From Muricea muricata (Eukaryota; Cnidaria; Anthozoa; Malacalcyonacea; Plexauridae), in contig OY979716.1 in NCBI GenBank assembly GCA_963855995.1, positions 37,185,390-37,249,389 on the forward strand: DNA of 64,000 nt, given 5' to 3'. Positions 1-10,960 of this stretch are shown piece after piece. How positions within the stretch are numbered: the stretch's first letter is position 1; each line of letters begins with the position of its first letter. The notes under the pieces were generated by a model that worked only from the letters and a program-made list of their open reading frames with translations, was not told where the DNA came from and did not search any database. The position numbers were made by a program, and so were the translations under genes.

Positions 1-440
1 GGGGGACTGTCAATCACGACTTCGCTCGCGCTTGGTTGGATTTCCTCAGTAACTATGGGGCTCGTATTACTGACACTGTCTGAGCTTTGCATTCCGATCA
101 TTCCTGAGGAAAGTTGCTCGTTTTTACTAGGATGTTCTTTATAATTTTTTGCTGAAACTTGTTCTACATAACATTTTGCATCAATATCAAGCTTTAAAAA
201 GTAACTTTGACATTCGTTCAACCATTGTTCTTCGACAATCAAGTTGGCATATATCTCATGTTTTTCCACGACATTGTCAAATGCGTGATTTACTTTAGTA
301 AGGTAATCTCTTACCTCGTCTGCCGGTCTTTCGTTTTCATACAGATGCTTCAACGCATTTCCCAATCTGGTCAAGGACGCTTTCGCGGCTCGGCGCTGTA
401 TCTTTGCGGTCTTCAGCGCTTCGTCTGTGTCTACACTCAT
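1..440 (-). CDS. BEL/Pao-like retrotransposon gag, N-terminal part, runs off left edge
   Basis: Read on the minus strand, an ATG at 440-438 opens a frame of 146 codons that is still open at base 1, so the gene is cut by the window edge. It begins MSVDTDEALKTAKIQRRAAK and continues into an alpha-helical, charged region with LTRLGNALKHLYENE and EEQWLNECQSYFLKL, followed by a Ser-rich linker. This layout matches the N-terminal gag-like region of BEL/Pao polyproteins in invertebrates, by recalled family resemblance only. No protease or reverse transcriptase can be seen because they would lie to the left. A possible LTR lies just upstream at about 484-763 on the plus strand: read on the minus strand it begins TGTTGCTAACC and ends CCACAACA. 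That LTR call is weak without the partner copy. Confidence 0.6.
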   Translation of the reverse strand, partial: MSVDTDEALKTAKIQRRAAKASLTRLGNALKHLYENERPADEVRDYLTKVNHAFDNVVEKHEIYANLIVEEQWLNECQSYFLKLDIDAKCYVEQVSAKNYKEHPSKNEQLSSGMIGMQSSDSVSNTSPIVTEEIQPSASEVVIDSP

Positions 441-1036
441 ATTTTACAGGATCTCCACGCATATAATAATCTCCAGAAATCGAATGTTGTGGATTCTCAG
501 GGTAGCAACAGTTTCGCAAGACACGGAATCGTATAACTCACATTAAGGTTTTGTGCTTTATTTCGAATAATTTCTTAATGTTTTCTATTCGATCTAATAA
601 ATAAATGTGAAGGATAATGAATATAATTGTGCAATGAAAATTATGAGTTTGAATATACCTGTGCGTAAATCTTTCGGTGTCTTAAATTGAATTATAACTA
701 ACTTACTTCTTTGCCGGGTCTTTACGATCTACAAATCAATACTTTTGTTCAGGTTAGCAACAGATAAAACTCTTTCATAAATCCAGGTTAGCATGCATGT
801 GCGTTTTGTCTTAACAACATTAAGTGCGTCAAACTACAGTGCAAATGTCAATCATTCCCTAATTAAATCATGTGTAACCTATTAATAAATTCACTATTAT
901 AATATGAAGTATCTCAACGGTCCATTCATGTTGCGGCAATGCAAAGGTTCTTCAGACGCAATGCTAACGACGAGTTTTCTAGTGAAAAGAGTTTCCAGTA
1001 CCGACGTTCGACCTCGAATTAGTGCATCGAGATTTG

Positions 1037-1174
1037 GTGGGCATATGTTAGGAAATCTGAAACAAATTGGTTGATAAATTACTTCAAGGATTTAAAGGAT
1101 CAAGGTCTTTACAATGACAGTGACCCAATACATGTTGAGTGCCTAAAGTTTTGCCATATGCCTCTTTGCTATAT
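1037..1174 (+). pseudogene. Integrase-like DDE domain fragment
   Basis: A short open frame reads WWAYVRKSETNWLINYFKDL and then HVECLKFCHMPL before a TAG in the sequence ctatatatag. This tryptophan- and cysteine-rich block resembles the end of an integrase-like core domain common in invertebrate and fish transposon-related proteins (typical pattern WWx3RK..TNWWINFFKDL..DP.H.ECLKFCF). It lacks the upstream catalytic part and ends after about 45 residues, so it is a remnant. It lies directly against the THAP-like exon. Recognition rests on recalled family resemblance. Confidence 0.4.
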
Positions 1175-1177
1175 ATA

Positions 1178-1553
1178 GAGAAGAACAGGATTTTTATCTG
1201 CAAGAGGCATTTTAAGGCCGAATGTGTCTTAACTGGTAAGCTGAACTGTTGTAATCTTTTGTTTGTTTCATGTTCAGTCAACCATTTTTGTTCATGAATA
1301 TTCAATTATTTGCTTGTTAAAGGGGGCATTAACCAAACTGTATTTGCATATTTTTGATAGGATTGTTCCAACAGAAAACCTGCCAGAGAACAGCCACGAA
1401 GCCTGCAAACGTGAACGTCGCGTGCTTGCGAGGAAATCTGACACCCCTGTTGTTGACAAGCCATCAACATCATCTGAGTCTGAGCCACAATATTCCGATA
1501 TTGAGGATTTCACAAGGCAGCTGAAGAAGAAAAATGTTCAACCATGCAAGTAG
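1178..1553 (+). pseudogene. THAP-type zinc-finger fragment, two exon-like pieces
   Basis: The first piece (about 1178-1235) reads RIFICKRHFKAECVLT, the second half of a THAP domain with its Cys...His-Phe signature, and ends at a good donor, ACTG|gtaagc. The second piece starts after tttttgatag at 1361 and reads IVPTENLPENSHEACKRERR, matching the conserved AVPTxNLP tail of THAP domains. It runs to a stop at 1553 through an acidic, Ser-rich stretch. The splice phases of the two pieces do not agree (off by one base) and the first THAP half (C2CH start) is missing, so this is a broken copy. THAP domains bind DNA and are common in P-element-like and ISL2EU transposases and in domesticated derivatives. 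Confidence 0.5.
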
Positions 1554-2560
1554 AAGGATTGTACGAAGGTGAAATACGAATTGTGTTTCATGAAATACCC
1601 ATAGTATTCCTATGTACACAGTACACTGTTGTTGTGAATTCGTCTCAAATGGCCAGTGCCCGACCATCATTCCATCTATTTAGAACAGAAATGATCAGTT
1701 CAATATGTGGGCATAATTGAATTGTTGCAAAGAATTGAAAAGTCTAAACTTTGTGAGGGATTACAATCTGCCTTGTTAACCCATCAAACAGCAATGTGCG
1801 CTACTTTAAATATTGTTTTACTTTAATGGGTTATGTCTGATGCCAGACAGGAAAGCAACAGTGTAGTTGAGAAAGCAATACATGCAATGTAAATTATTTT
1901 GAGGTCATATATATATATATATTATATATATAGCCTGATGGGTCTACAGAATACTGATTATATATTGCACATATTATGTACTTATATTGTTATTTTAAAT
2001 CAGAACTGTTATCACATGGACACATGCATGACACCTAGTATTATACAGGTATTTGGTATAAACATATGTGTTTCTAAATACTTTCTTACTATAGTTAATG
2101 AAAGTATCCATGGTACAGCCATTGAGTACACGCCTGGCATAAAACGTAGGGAATTCAGCCAACTCGAATGTCTGCATTTTTCTGACATGGCGCGCGTATT
2201 TTTGGGAGTCTGGTGATCAAATTAATTTTTGAAATTTGCGCTATTTTAACGCACTTGTGGGACGTTTGGGTTATCTGAAGATAAACATGTATAATTTAGG
2301 TGAATAGAGTATTATTAGAGGATCATAAAGATACCAAAGTTGCCATGGATACGTTTGTAGTTTTGCCGCCTTTAGCAATTCATTTAGTGCAATTTTGTAA
2401 ACAATGGCGCGTCGAAGCAAGGTTGTGAAAATTCATGGACTTTGGCTTCGAATAACTTTTTTATTGTATACCCTATTTACTTATTTTTTTCGTATTACTA
2501 AATTTTTGTCTTTTATCTAAAATCGTATCGATTTATTTTTTCTATTTTCGTTTTTAAACG
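1554..2560. other. Intergenic, AT-rich, with (TA)n microsatellite
   Basis: No supportable gene. A TA-rich microsatellite lies at about 1908-1933. A stretch from 1775 begins ttaaccca and ends in tgggtta near 1834, resembling the ends of TTAA-type MITEs, but the right flank is TTAT and so it is not called. Confidence 0.5.
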
Positions 2561-2569
2561 CGCTCAAAA

Positions 2570-2709
2570 TGCCTTTGAATAAGGCCACAAACTACAAGCG
2601 CTTCAATGCTAACAAATTTATGAAGAACGTTTGGCGTCCGAGGTCGCGGTGAAACGAAAGATAGAATTATCCAAAACGCAAAGAAAATTGAGGAGACTAG
2701 ACGAGAAGG
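2570..2709 (+). other. Exon-like coding stretch ending at a donor site
   Basis: A frame starting after a TAA near 2615 reads QIYEERLASEVAVKRKIELS and continues KTQRKLRRLDEK up to a strong donor, GAGAAG|gtacgt, at about 2708. The composition is helical and basic, like a coiled-coil exon. A second frame in the same place starts with ATG at 2570 (MPLNKATNYKRFNANKFMKN) and stops after 23 codons. No family is recognised and no partner exon is identified, so this is a weak call. Confidence 0.25.
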
Positions 2710-5530
2710 TACGTTTGGTATCGATTTGCTGTATTATATTGCTCAAAGGATGGGAGTTATATATTTTATGTATAGAATTCGAACGGTCAAGAGAAGCTTG
2801 AATATACTATATAATTTATACTACGTCAATTATAGTGTATTTTATAAGTTGCTATACGTATAGACAGAATTCTATTCAGGCTATCCTCATGACATTTAGC
2901 AGAGCAATGGACATTAATAGTCTAATAGAATTGTGCATATTGTTTGAGATTAGCATTTTGCTGTTATCACAGTGGCTATTTTAAAATGACAAATAAGTGA
3001 AATAACATGTATATAGGTTGCATTTAGGGTACAATGAGTCAGTTACCACATGTACCAAGAGACTGCCAGCACTTAATTTACCCATGACCTACAACATAAA
3101 ATTGTTCGGCATCACACATTGAAAAATATGGTGTTCAGAAAACATCCACACTCACATCACGGAGGAAATTTTTTCCATCAGGAGAGGGAGGGGAGAAAAA
3201 GCTCTTTCCTGCTTATTGCAAAACCAACTCACCAGCTAGCTGTGAGTAGTTGCATCTAATTGAAATAAAATTTTGAGCATTGCGATCGAATGCTAACACC
3301 TGCAGTGAGCTTGCAAGGTGATTGTTGTGATAAGTGGAGCTTGTGATAAGTGGAAACTGTGTCCAATAATACTGTACTTTAGAAGGTTGTAATGATATCT
3401 TCCTGGGCTATATTAGGATTTTGCTACCTTGAAAGTAACCATGCAACTTTGATTTCCACATTTTGTTACCCTCTTCTTAAAGCAGGGTTCCTACTATACA
3501 TATGAAATATGATTTTACCTAGCTAGAACAGGTATACTTAATTATTGTACTCATCATGAAGAGACTGATGTGCTCAAATGGGCTAATGGCTTATGACCCT
3601 ATTCACTTATCTCATATTATACTCTGATGGTCCATGACCCTTGCTGCATGTTGTCCCATTAAGCTGGAGTACCTCCCTCTGTGGCCTAAATAGGCTGTGT
3701 GCACTTGATAATGTTGCCTGCCAAAGGGTAAACTGTGGCTCAATGGTGTGAGCTTCCCAAAAGTGTGTAATTACATATTTGCTTTCTCTGGAATACAGAG
3801 GGAAGGTATTTTTCATCTCATTGAGAATATAGCCTGCAACCCTGTTCAAAATACATTGTACCGTACTTGTATCTTCACTCTTGACATATTTCTTGTAGGT
3901 CTTCAGATGCAATTATATTAATGATGGACAACATTTGCACTGAAAATTTACATATATCTAGTGATATAATTTGTCACTGATTTGAAATAAATATGTGATA
4001 TTGTACTATATTGTATATAAGCTTTTGGTTTAGTGTAGTATTTATGCTGTTAATAATTAAGAATTTCATGTTGGTTGTGGTATGAGTTAAAGAGGAGTTT
4101 GATAAAGGTTGTAGCTACTATGAATTAATCCAGTACTGTGTTGAGGATACTTTTTATTGAAATAGGTGGTGAATGTTGTGAAAAATCAAAGCTGTGTTTG
4201 TTTACTTAATATGTTTTCTTTATACTTGTTTGAAAAACAAACATACCTTTGTTTTATCAGACATTCATCCAATTTCATTCTGTACTCATTACAAAGGTAA
4301 ACTCACTGACAGTGTAAATTTCTTGAAACACTTAAACACCATTCTCATCTGTATGACTTACCTAGATTAACTAACTTATTAAAACACCAAATACTGTCAA
4401 GGTACATACACCTCTGCATACATATAGACACTATGCAATTTATTTTATTCATGTAATACTGTGAATTACAATGACAATAAATGCCCCCAGTATCAATTAC
4501 TCTGAATATAACTGGTCAAGCTATAATGCATTCTGTGGATACCACGCATGTAGAGTCAGATACATAGGCACCTGAAGAATAGTGCATGTAATTGCTGAGA
4601 TGCTTCAAAGCATATTTGCACTAAGTGTACCTTGTGAAAACCTTATAGTACTGGTAACTTATTCTTGTATTATGAACATCATACATGTTTGCAATGACAC
4701 CAATAAATAAAAATTTATATGGACAGGGGGAAAATCATGGACTCAGTAACTCAAAACTCACAAAAACAATGATATAAAATTAGCCAAAAGGGCCAGATTC
4801 TATGCAAAATTACATCATCTATCCTGGTGATTCTCAGACTATTTGTCTTTTGATGATGTTGCGAGGTGGTATGTCTTGAGCTCCACAAAACGAGATAAAA
4901 AATAAGCTCCTAAATGTTCAATATTCTTAACTTCCGGTTGGTGCCATCTTGGATTTTTATCACGCTCATGGGCAAAACCGCTGAGCGCAATGACAGTCCA
5001 ACTTGGCCGAATTTGCTGCATTTTATGCTAAGCGTGGTATCCACATGTTTTCCTATTTGACAAATACCACACTTATTCTGTAATTGCTTATATACTACTG
5101 CCTTGCATACAAAAAAGAAAGAACTTGTAAATACAGCTTTTTACAATGTTCTCCAAGCACAGCTTCTGGGTCGAACTTGATTCATCTAGCCCTGCTTCAA
5201 GAACAATGTTTCCCACAATGATTTGACTATAGGAGAGCTTTAAGGTGGACTCCCAGATAGTATCAGTGGGTATATTTTGCAAAACAAGTTCACCCTCGCT
5301 GACATTTTTCTAAAACAAAGTTCAGCTTCCTCTACAGTGGCCATTAGGTGATGGCTAGGAGCACAAGTCCGCCTCTGCTTCGAGCTAATATAAATTCATT
5401 GTCCTGTCCAGTCGATTTCAACGCTCATAAGAGGGCTTGCAGCTCTGAATTGGATTCATTTTTTTTATTTTTTGACTTCTGGTAAAGCTTTGAAACTGTA
5501 TAACCTGCAATGTAGGAGGGCCACGTTCAG
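2710..5530. other. Long non-coding stretch
   Basis: AT-rich sequence with short random frames only; a 101-codon minus-strand frame at 3607-3912 has no recognisable composition or splice context. At about 4932-4955 the sequence ttccggttggtgccatctt holds adjacent ETS-like (CCGGAA) and YY1-like (AAGATGGC) words on the minus strand, which are promoter-type motifs, but no gene start is attached to them. Confidence 0.4.
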
Positions 5531-5535
5531 AGAGA

Positions 5536-5940
5536 TCAAGTTTTATATATAAGTTTTGCATTTATGGCGGTGTTTATTACTGGTCCATACAAATCTCCAG
5601 CAATCAAATTTGTTTTTATCGATTCTACGACGCCCGCAAGATCTTGTAACAAAAGACAGTTGTGATTGTTGCCCGATTTGGTTGACAACTCAGGATCTGA
5701 TCCATGATGTTTTGAATTCATGTGTCTTGTCAAGTCTCCTTTTGACTTGCAAATTCTAATGCATTTCGGGCAGGGAAACGATTTTTTGCCTTCAATTTCT
5801 GATAGGGCTTCGAGAAACTCTGCGTCTACTTCGTCAGTTTCCATATCTAAGAGTGTGAGTGAAACATCTAGATTAAAAGCATCGTATTCTTTCATCGCTT
5901 TCGAGTGGAAGATCGATTCAACTACGGAATCCTGTTCGCC
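5536..5940 (-). CDS. C2H2 zinc-finger protein fragment, unrecognised family
   Basis: On the minus strand an open frame runs from a possible acceptor (cgaacag at about 5946-5940) to a stop at 5536; the first ATG is at 5895. It encodes an acidic leader (MKEYDAFNLDVSLTLLD...), then one classic C2H2 finger, CPKCIRICKSKGDLTRHMNS followed by KH, with Cys2 separated by two residues and the two His by four, then a hydrophobic tail, DLAGVVESIKTNLIAGDLYG. A single finger plus this tail recalls repetitive zinc-finger proteins of invertebrates that I cannot name. Function is not known; the finger implies nucleic-acid binding. It may be one exon of a longer gene, since the 3' end reaches a stop with no donor needed. 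Confidence 0.45.
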   Translation of the reverse strand, partial: GEQDSVVESIFHSKAMKEYDAFNLDVSLTLLDMETDEVDAEFLEALSEIEGKKSFPCPKCIRICKSKGDLTRHMNSKHHGSDPELSTKSGNNHNCLLLQDLAGVVESIKTNLIAGDLYGPVINTAINAKLIYKT

Positions 5941-5959
5941 TATACTCTATCTCCTGTAG

Positions 5960-8430
5960 ACTTTCCTCAGGTAATTCAACGTTCTCCTCAATATCAGCCT
6001 CTTAACAGCTCTCTATGTCGTGTGTTCACAGGAAATATTTTGGAATAACGAGATTGTATCAAATTTCACTCATATATTTTTTATTAAGCGCTCGCAGCAT
6101 GATACCGCTCATTGGTCACGTGTCAGAATAAAAAGTAGTTCCCAACATATATTTGCGATCCCTTTGAAGTTTGCAGGCTAGCCTAACCATCCCATTTCTA
6201 TTAACTGTGCTCCAACCAAACTGTCACTTTCGGTTGGGCTCCAGGCTTCAGCAAATAAACCAGGATTAGTGGTTGCATTAGAACTGAGAGCATTCCTAAC
6301 ATTTCCAGGCCACATTGGATTTGATAAATGCAAGGGTTTGAACAGTTTATTAAAGACAGAAGATCACTTAACAACAACAATACATTTTTTTGTACTTAGA
6401 CATTACACATTGGAGAGAAAAAAAGAAGCATGATAAATAATTACAATTGATAAGTACAGCTACCTGAAATAATCATATGGGCTAGATGAGTCAGCTGACC
6501 TTTTATTAGACATATAAAATAGAAATGGGGTTTGGTTAAGATTAAATATTTTGGAAAAAAATAAAGAAATAAAAAACAGAAAAAGGAAAGAAATTAGAGC
6601 CACAAATCTAGGTTAATGTCTTCAGCATTCCCAGTGTAGATTAATAAGAAACAATTATGTGTTTTTTAAGTTTTCTTTTAAAAGATTTTAAACACAGAGA
6701 TTTTAAATATTCATCAACAGAGCTCCAGATTTTTGGTCCCTAAATGTAGTGTTAAATATTCCATAATTTGTACGAATTGGTGGGATAATGTATGCATTCG
6801 CAGATGCTAGGCAGGTTCTATAGTCATGATTATGTTTTATCAAAGTAAAAAATAGGTACGCAGCGCGTACATGTGGCTAGCCCAACACAAAGCTACTGAC
6901 AAAAAGGTGGCTACAGCAAATGCTGTTATAAAAAATATAATTTGACAAAGATATTCAAATCCATCATTATATATTTCTTACAATGTGCACACAGCTTGAT
7001 ACAATTACTGTACTTCACAGGAATAGTTTGCCAACTAGTAATATTGGGCATGCTACAGTACACAAACGATATACAATACATTAAGTTTTTGTAACAGTAC
7101 AAATTAGTGCACTGTTTTCACTTTTGAATGTCATTAATCTGTACTTAATTCAGGATTAGAGCTCAAAAGATTATTTTACAGTTATATTCCATGAATAATA
7201 GTCAAAAGAGGGTCCCCATCCTACATGAAGCATTAGATTCTAGATGAAATCACATGGGGCAATGTGTTCTGTCTAATCAAAAAAACCCTACTGTTGTGTT
7301 ATTATTATTTTCTTGGGTGTGTTTTATTGGTTAAAGCCTGCAGATAATTAACAAATAACAAAACAAGTATTGAATTTGGTTTTTTCAAGAGATCTAAAAA
7401 TAATTAAACCTTTGTCAGTGTTATTTGTATTAGTTTGCTTCAACAGATAATACTGAACTCATCCAATAATTGGTTGTATTAAATGTATCTAATACTATCC
7501 AGACGGCTATTGTTCGACGATGTAACAAAAAAGTGATATTCTAAAGCTACTACGATTGAATAAACTTTCCTCTACACATATTTGAAGTTTTGAAATGATT
7601 TAAAAATCATTAAATTTCTCTCAGACTTTCCAATGATATTTTGAATGGTTATCAAAATAGCATACGGGCAAAAATATTCGAACATGACCCTGATCAACGT
7701 TTTTGTCTTCGAATTTTATTCAGTATATTTTATCTTCAAATATATTGAAGACTCCAAAGAATTCATTGACAGAATATCAGAACGAAATCTGGATGAAATA
7801 TTGACGATTATTTTGCTGAAAAGTCCATATATTTTGACTCAGTAGAAGTATATTTTCAACTGTTTAAAATGTCGGGTTTTTCACGCGCATGTGCAGAGCA
7901 TCCAGATGGCATGCTATTTTAGGAATGCCTGTTGCTATAGACATGCGGAAAACACGCTATATACGAAATTTGAACCTGTAGATACGGTTTCCGAGTCCTG
8001 GGGAACCGTAGGGTATTTTCTTCGCATGTTTTGACAGATGAAATGTGATACATGTTCATGTTTGAGCCGCAAGTCATTGTAGCGTCTTCAATATTTAATA
8101 TTTTTTGCTCAAAAGCGGCAAATATCTTGGGAAAACGATAGCGATTCGTTCAGTGGTATTTTGAGGAAAATACAATGAAGGATGCCATGGATTTTCGCAG
8201 CGAAAGGTCAAAATATTTGTAGTAATTAATACTGTCGAACGTTAACAATAACACGCTGTAGTTTAGATTTCGCTGTATTTTTTTTGTAGTATTTTCGTAT
8301 GAAACTTAGCTCAACATGTAGAGAAAATTGTAGCGATTATTTTAGTGGCATTTTGAAAAATATCCAATTAGATGTAGGATAGCAAAGTTATTGCTGTATT
8401 TTTTTGCATACAAATTTATAATTATGTTTT
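5960..8430. other. Intergenic, no supportable gene
   Basis: AT-rich sequence. The 66-codon plus-strand frame at 7645-7845 has no features. Nothing else is seen. Confidence 0.4.
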
Positions 8431-8440
8431 GATATAGCCC

Positions 8441-8800
8441 AAATGCCCAATACTGGTTTTATATTATTGTGTATATGAGCTTTGTTTATAATTAGAACTA
8501 CTTACTGTGAGAGAAACGGCAAACGAGCTGAGCAAACTCTACTGCCTAAATGCCCAATACAGGTTTTATATAGTGTATATGTCGTACATGCTTCTGCTAG
8601 AAATTATCTGAGCTTTGTTTATGATTATAACTGTACTTACTATGAGAGAAACAGCAAACGAGCAAACTCAAATGCCCAATACAGGTTTTTATATTGTGTA
8701 TATGTCGTATATGTTTCTGCTAGAAATTATCTGAGCTTTGTTTATTACTATAACTACTTACTGTGTGAGAAACAGCAAACGGGCAAACTCTACTGGCTAG
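8441..8800 (+). repeat. Three-copy tandem repeat, unit 107-131 bp
   Basis: Three adjacent imperfect copies start with aaatgcccaata at 8441, 8548 and 8670. Each runs through tgagctttgtttat and a gagaaacagcaaacgagc block before the next copy begins. Copy 1 is shorter (107 bp) because it lacks a segment with tgctagaaattatc that copies 2 (122 bp) and 3 (about 131 bp) share. A 108-codon frame spans the array but only reflects the repeat. A minisatellite origin is likely. Confidence 0.75.
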
Positions 8801-9129
8801 AACAGTAGAAGTTGCGAGTGTGAATTTCAAAAGTAGTGAATTTCAATAATTATTGCTCCTTAGTGTTTGGTGCACTTTGCAACTTATAAGGTACGACATA
8901 AATGAATAATCACTATATATCTGGTAGGGTTGACAAATAGCAGTTGCTGAAGAATTTATAGGAGTACTAGCATTTCTACTTTTTTTCTTATCGCCCGTAG
9001 CCAGTGACGCTTGTTTCCTTCCACTTTCCGAATACATGCGAACAATCGACGCTAACTGTCGAAGCTTCCGGCCTATTACGCTGCTTCACGAAAATTCGGA
9101 CAATGCTCACCACGTATCGACGTTTGAGT

Positions 9130-9625
9130 ATTAGTGAAGTCGCTTAACCAAACGATCTGTACTGGCGTGTACAAACTTGAGCACCCCCTCTACAATTGAT
9201 TAACTATGCCTTCTAATCAATTTTAGAGGGGGTGCCTCAAATTTTCAAGTTAAGGGGGTGTTACCACAGTGAGGTGGTACGTTAACGGTAGGCAATGTTT
9301 CTCTGCAAGTCAATGATATTTAATGTGAGAACATCAAACAGGAAATTTTATATGCCCATTTATCTGTTGTCAAGTCCATGTCTTTGAACAATATCCCAAC
9401 ACCTTATTATTAAATACAATGATTGAGTAAAACATGAACAAACATCCCGAACCGTTATTTCAAAAACGGAACTTTCACCCCCCGGGATGATAAATTTTGC
9501 GAATATCTTCATCACACCCCCAAAAACATTTCAATTTGACTTAGGAGTCGCAGGGAAAGAAATACTGACTTTGTCCGCTTTGTACAGATCTTGCCAATTT
9601 TTGCCGCTAAGTGACCGGACTATAT
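9130..9625 (+). repeat. Dispersed repeat, copy 1 (inverted copy at 28811-29301)
   Basis: This roughly 496-bp block recurs in inverted orientation at 28811-29301 with a modest number of substitutions and small indels. Near its left end it has a strong hairpin: gcaccccctctacaattg pairs with a downstream caattttagagggggtgc, separated by about 20 bases. Its right end is marked by ttgccgctaagtgaccgg. No coding capacity is seen. It behaves like a non-autonomous mobile element, but target duplications were not found. Confidence 0.75.
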
Positions 9626-10490
9626 AAGATAGTGGCTTGCCCGCAAATGGGCTAGCCACAAAAAGTCATCAATAATAGCTGGAAGATTGCCCATGCTGGG
9701 TTAGGGTAAAATGCGCAACCAGAATTGCAGAATCCGGAATTGCAGAATCTGGAATCCAGAATTTGGAGTAAAACGCAGAATTTGGGATAAAACACGAAAT
9801 TTAAGGAAATATGGACGAGAAAACTTTACCATTCTACTTTACTACTCGAAGACTGAGCTGCTATTGATAAAATCGTTGATAGTTAAGTACAACAGTTTGG
9901 GCAGCGACGAGGAATAAGAATTGTAATCATTGATATGTCCATCTGCTCCTTTGCTTCCCAAGCTTTTTTTCGTAATTATTTTTTCCAAGGACTTTGTTAC
10001 AAAAACAGCCGAATAGTACAAGGGTGATCGAAGTAAGACATGCACACCATATATCGTCTGAAAGCTGATAACATTGTCTACGTGTTATACCATAAAGTCA
10101 TTAGCATGACCATTAAGTCACGTGACCCATTTAAATTTTCTGCCAAAAGTTTAAATTACGATATGTTGAGGTTTAAATTCCTGTGAAATTTGCAAAAATA
10201 GAGGTATAGTTATCTAGTATCTTTTGTTGGAAAGATAATTTATTTACAACTGTTTTGATACCAAATTTATGGTGCTATGTATCTACAAAATTTTTTAAAA
10301 GCAAAAATGCATGTAGGACTGATGTGAACAAATAACTAAAAACTAGATAAATTGCAAAAAGGAAAACAACTTATAATGAAACAACATTATTTAACTTCAA
10401 AACATTTTTAAGGCATATGTTTTGTAAAAATTGTCAACATTTAAAAGAAATTGTAAAATACTTTCTAAAACTAGAGGTTTTTCCTCAAAA
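9626..10490. other. Non-coding stretch beside the piggyBac remnant
   Basis: AT-rich. At 9709-9800 there is a degenerate short repeat built on cagaat..tggaat. It probably contains the left end of the piggyBac element, but no TTAA plus inverted repeat could be identified. Confidence 0.35.
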
Positions 10491-10612
10491 GAGATCTTGT
10501 ATGAACTGTTTCAAAGCATTTTGGGCAAATGTGTTGATTGCATTTCCTACAAAAGTTTTTGGTTTTCTTGTCCTTTCTTTTACCATTAGGTGACTTTTCA
10601 TTTCCACACCCA

Positions 10613-10626
10613 AAACATCTTCCTGA
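10613..10626 (+). repeat. Left target-site duplication of SINE insertion
   Basis: The 14 bp aaacatcttcctga here are repeated exactly at 10947-10960. They flank the inserted inverted SINE pair. The duplicated word belongs to the piggyBac C-terminal finger coding region, which shows what was hit. Confidence 0.85.
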
Positions 10627-10946
10627 AAAACTAGATTCATATTAATCTGACACTGCAGAGAACAATGAAAAATTCATTGTCTCAAGCGGGATTTGAACTC
10701 GCATCTTCGGGTTTCTAGACCGCCGCTCTACCAAGCGTTAAGTCGTCACGCAAATATTTCGTGCACTTAAATTGGATAAAACTCGTCATTAATCCCAGTT
10801 GACTCGATAGCTCAATTGGTACAGCGACAGTCTAGAAACCTGAAGATACGAGTTCAAATCCCGCTCGAGACAACAAATTTTTTGTTGTTCTCTGCAGTGT
10901 CAGATTAATATGAATCTAGTTTTTCATATCTCTGAGGATGGTTCTG
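10627..10946. mobile_element. Inverted pair of tRNA-like SINE sequences inserted in piggyBac
   Basis: Two copies of one sequence lie head to head. Each has a tRNA-like part and a shared tail (ctgcagtgtcagattaatat then gaatctagttttt). In the right copy the tRNA-like part spans 10801-10872, with A-box-like tagctcaattggt and B-box-like cgagttcaaatccc; its anticodon loop region reads ctagaaa, and no variable arm is seen. The left copy is the reverse complement over about 10627-10745 with a divergent tRNA head. The 14-bp duplications flank the pair as a unit. The right copy carries an extra terminal catatctctgaggatggttc, also present in the copy at 46142, so the left copy is shortened there. Confidence 0.75.
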
Positions 10947-10960
10947 AAACATCTTCCTGA
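10947..10960 (+). repeat. Right target-site duplication of SINE insertion
   Basis: Exact copy of the 14 bp at 10613-10626. After it the sequence continues as the piggyBac remnant (cttttgagattttgtagg). Confidence 0.85.

Noticed and set aside
1775..1838. Possible TTAA-flanked MITE starting ttaaccca and ending tgggtta
   Set aside because: The right flank is TTAT, the inverted repeat is only about eight bases, and no partner copy was seen.
1908..1933. TA-rich run as possible regulatory or TATA region
   Set aside because: A simple microsatellite; a similar run lies at 63042-63062 inside an intron.
3607..3912. 101-codon minus-strand frame
   Set aside because: No domain-like composition, no splice context and no family resemblance; likely a chance frame.
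10801..10872. Possible functional tRNA gene
   Set aside because: It has A- and B-box-like words, but the sequence recurs with a shared tail in three places, no variable arm fits the apparent anticodon, and it lies in a mobile insertion; it is a SINE head.
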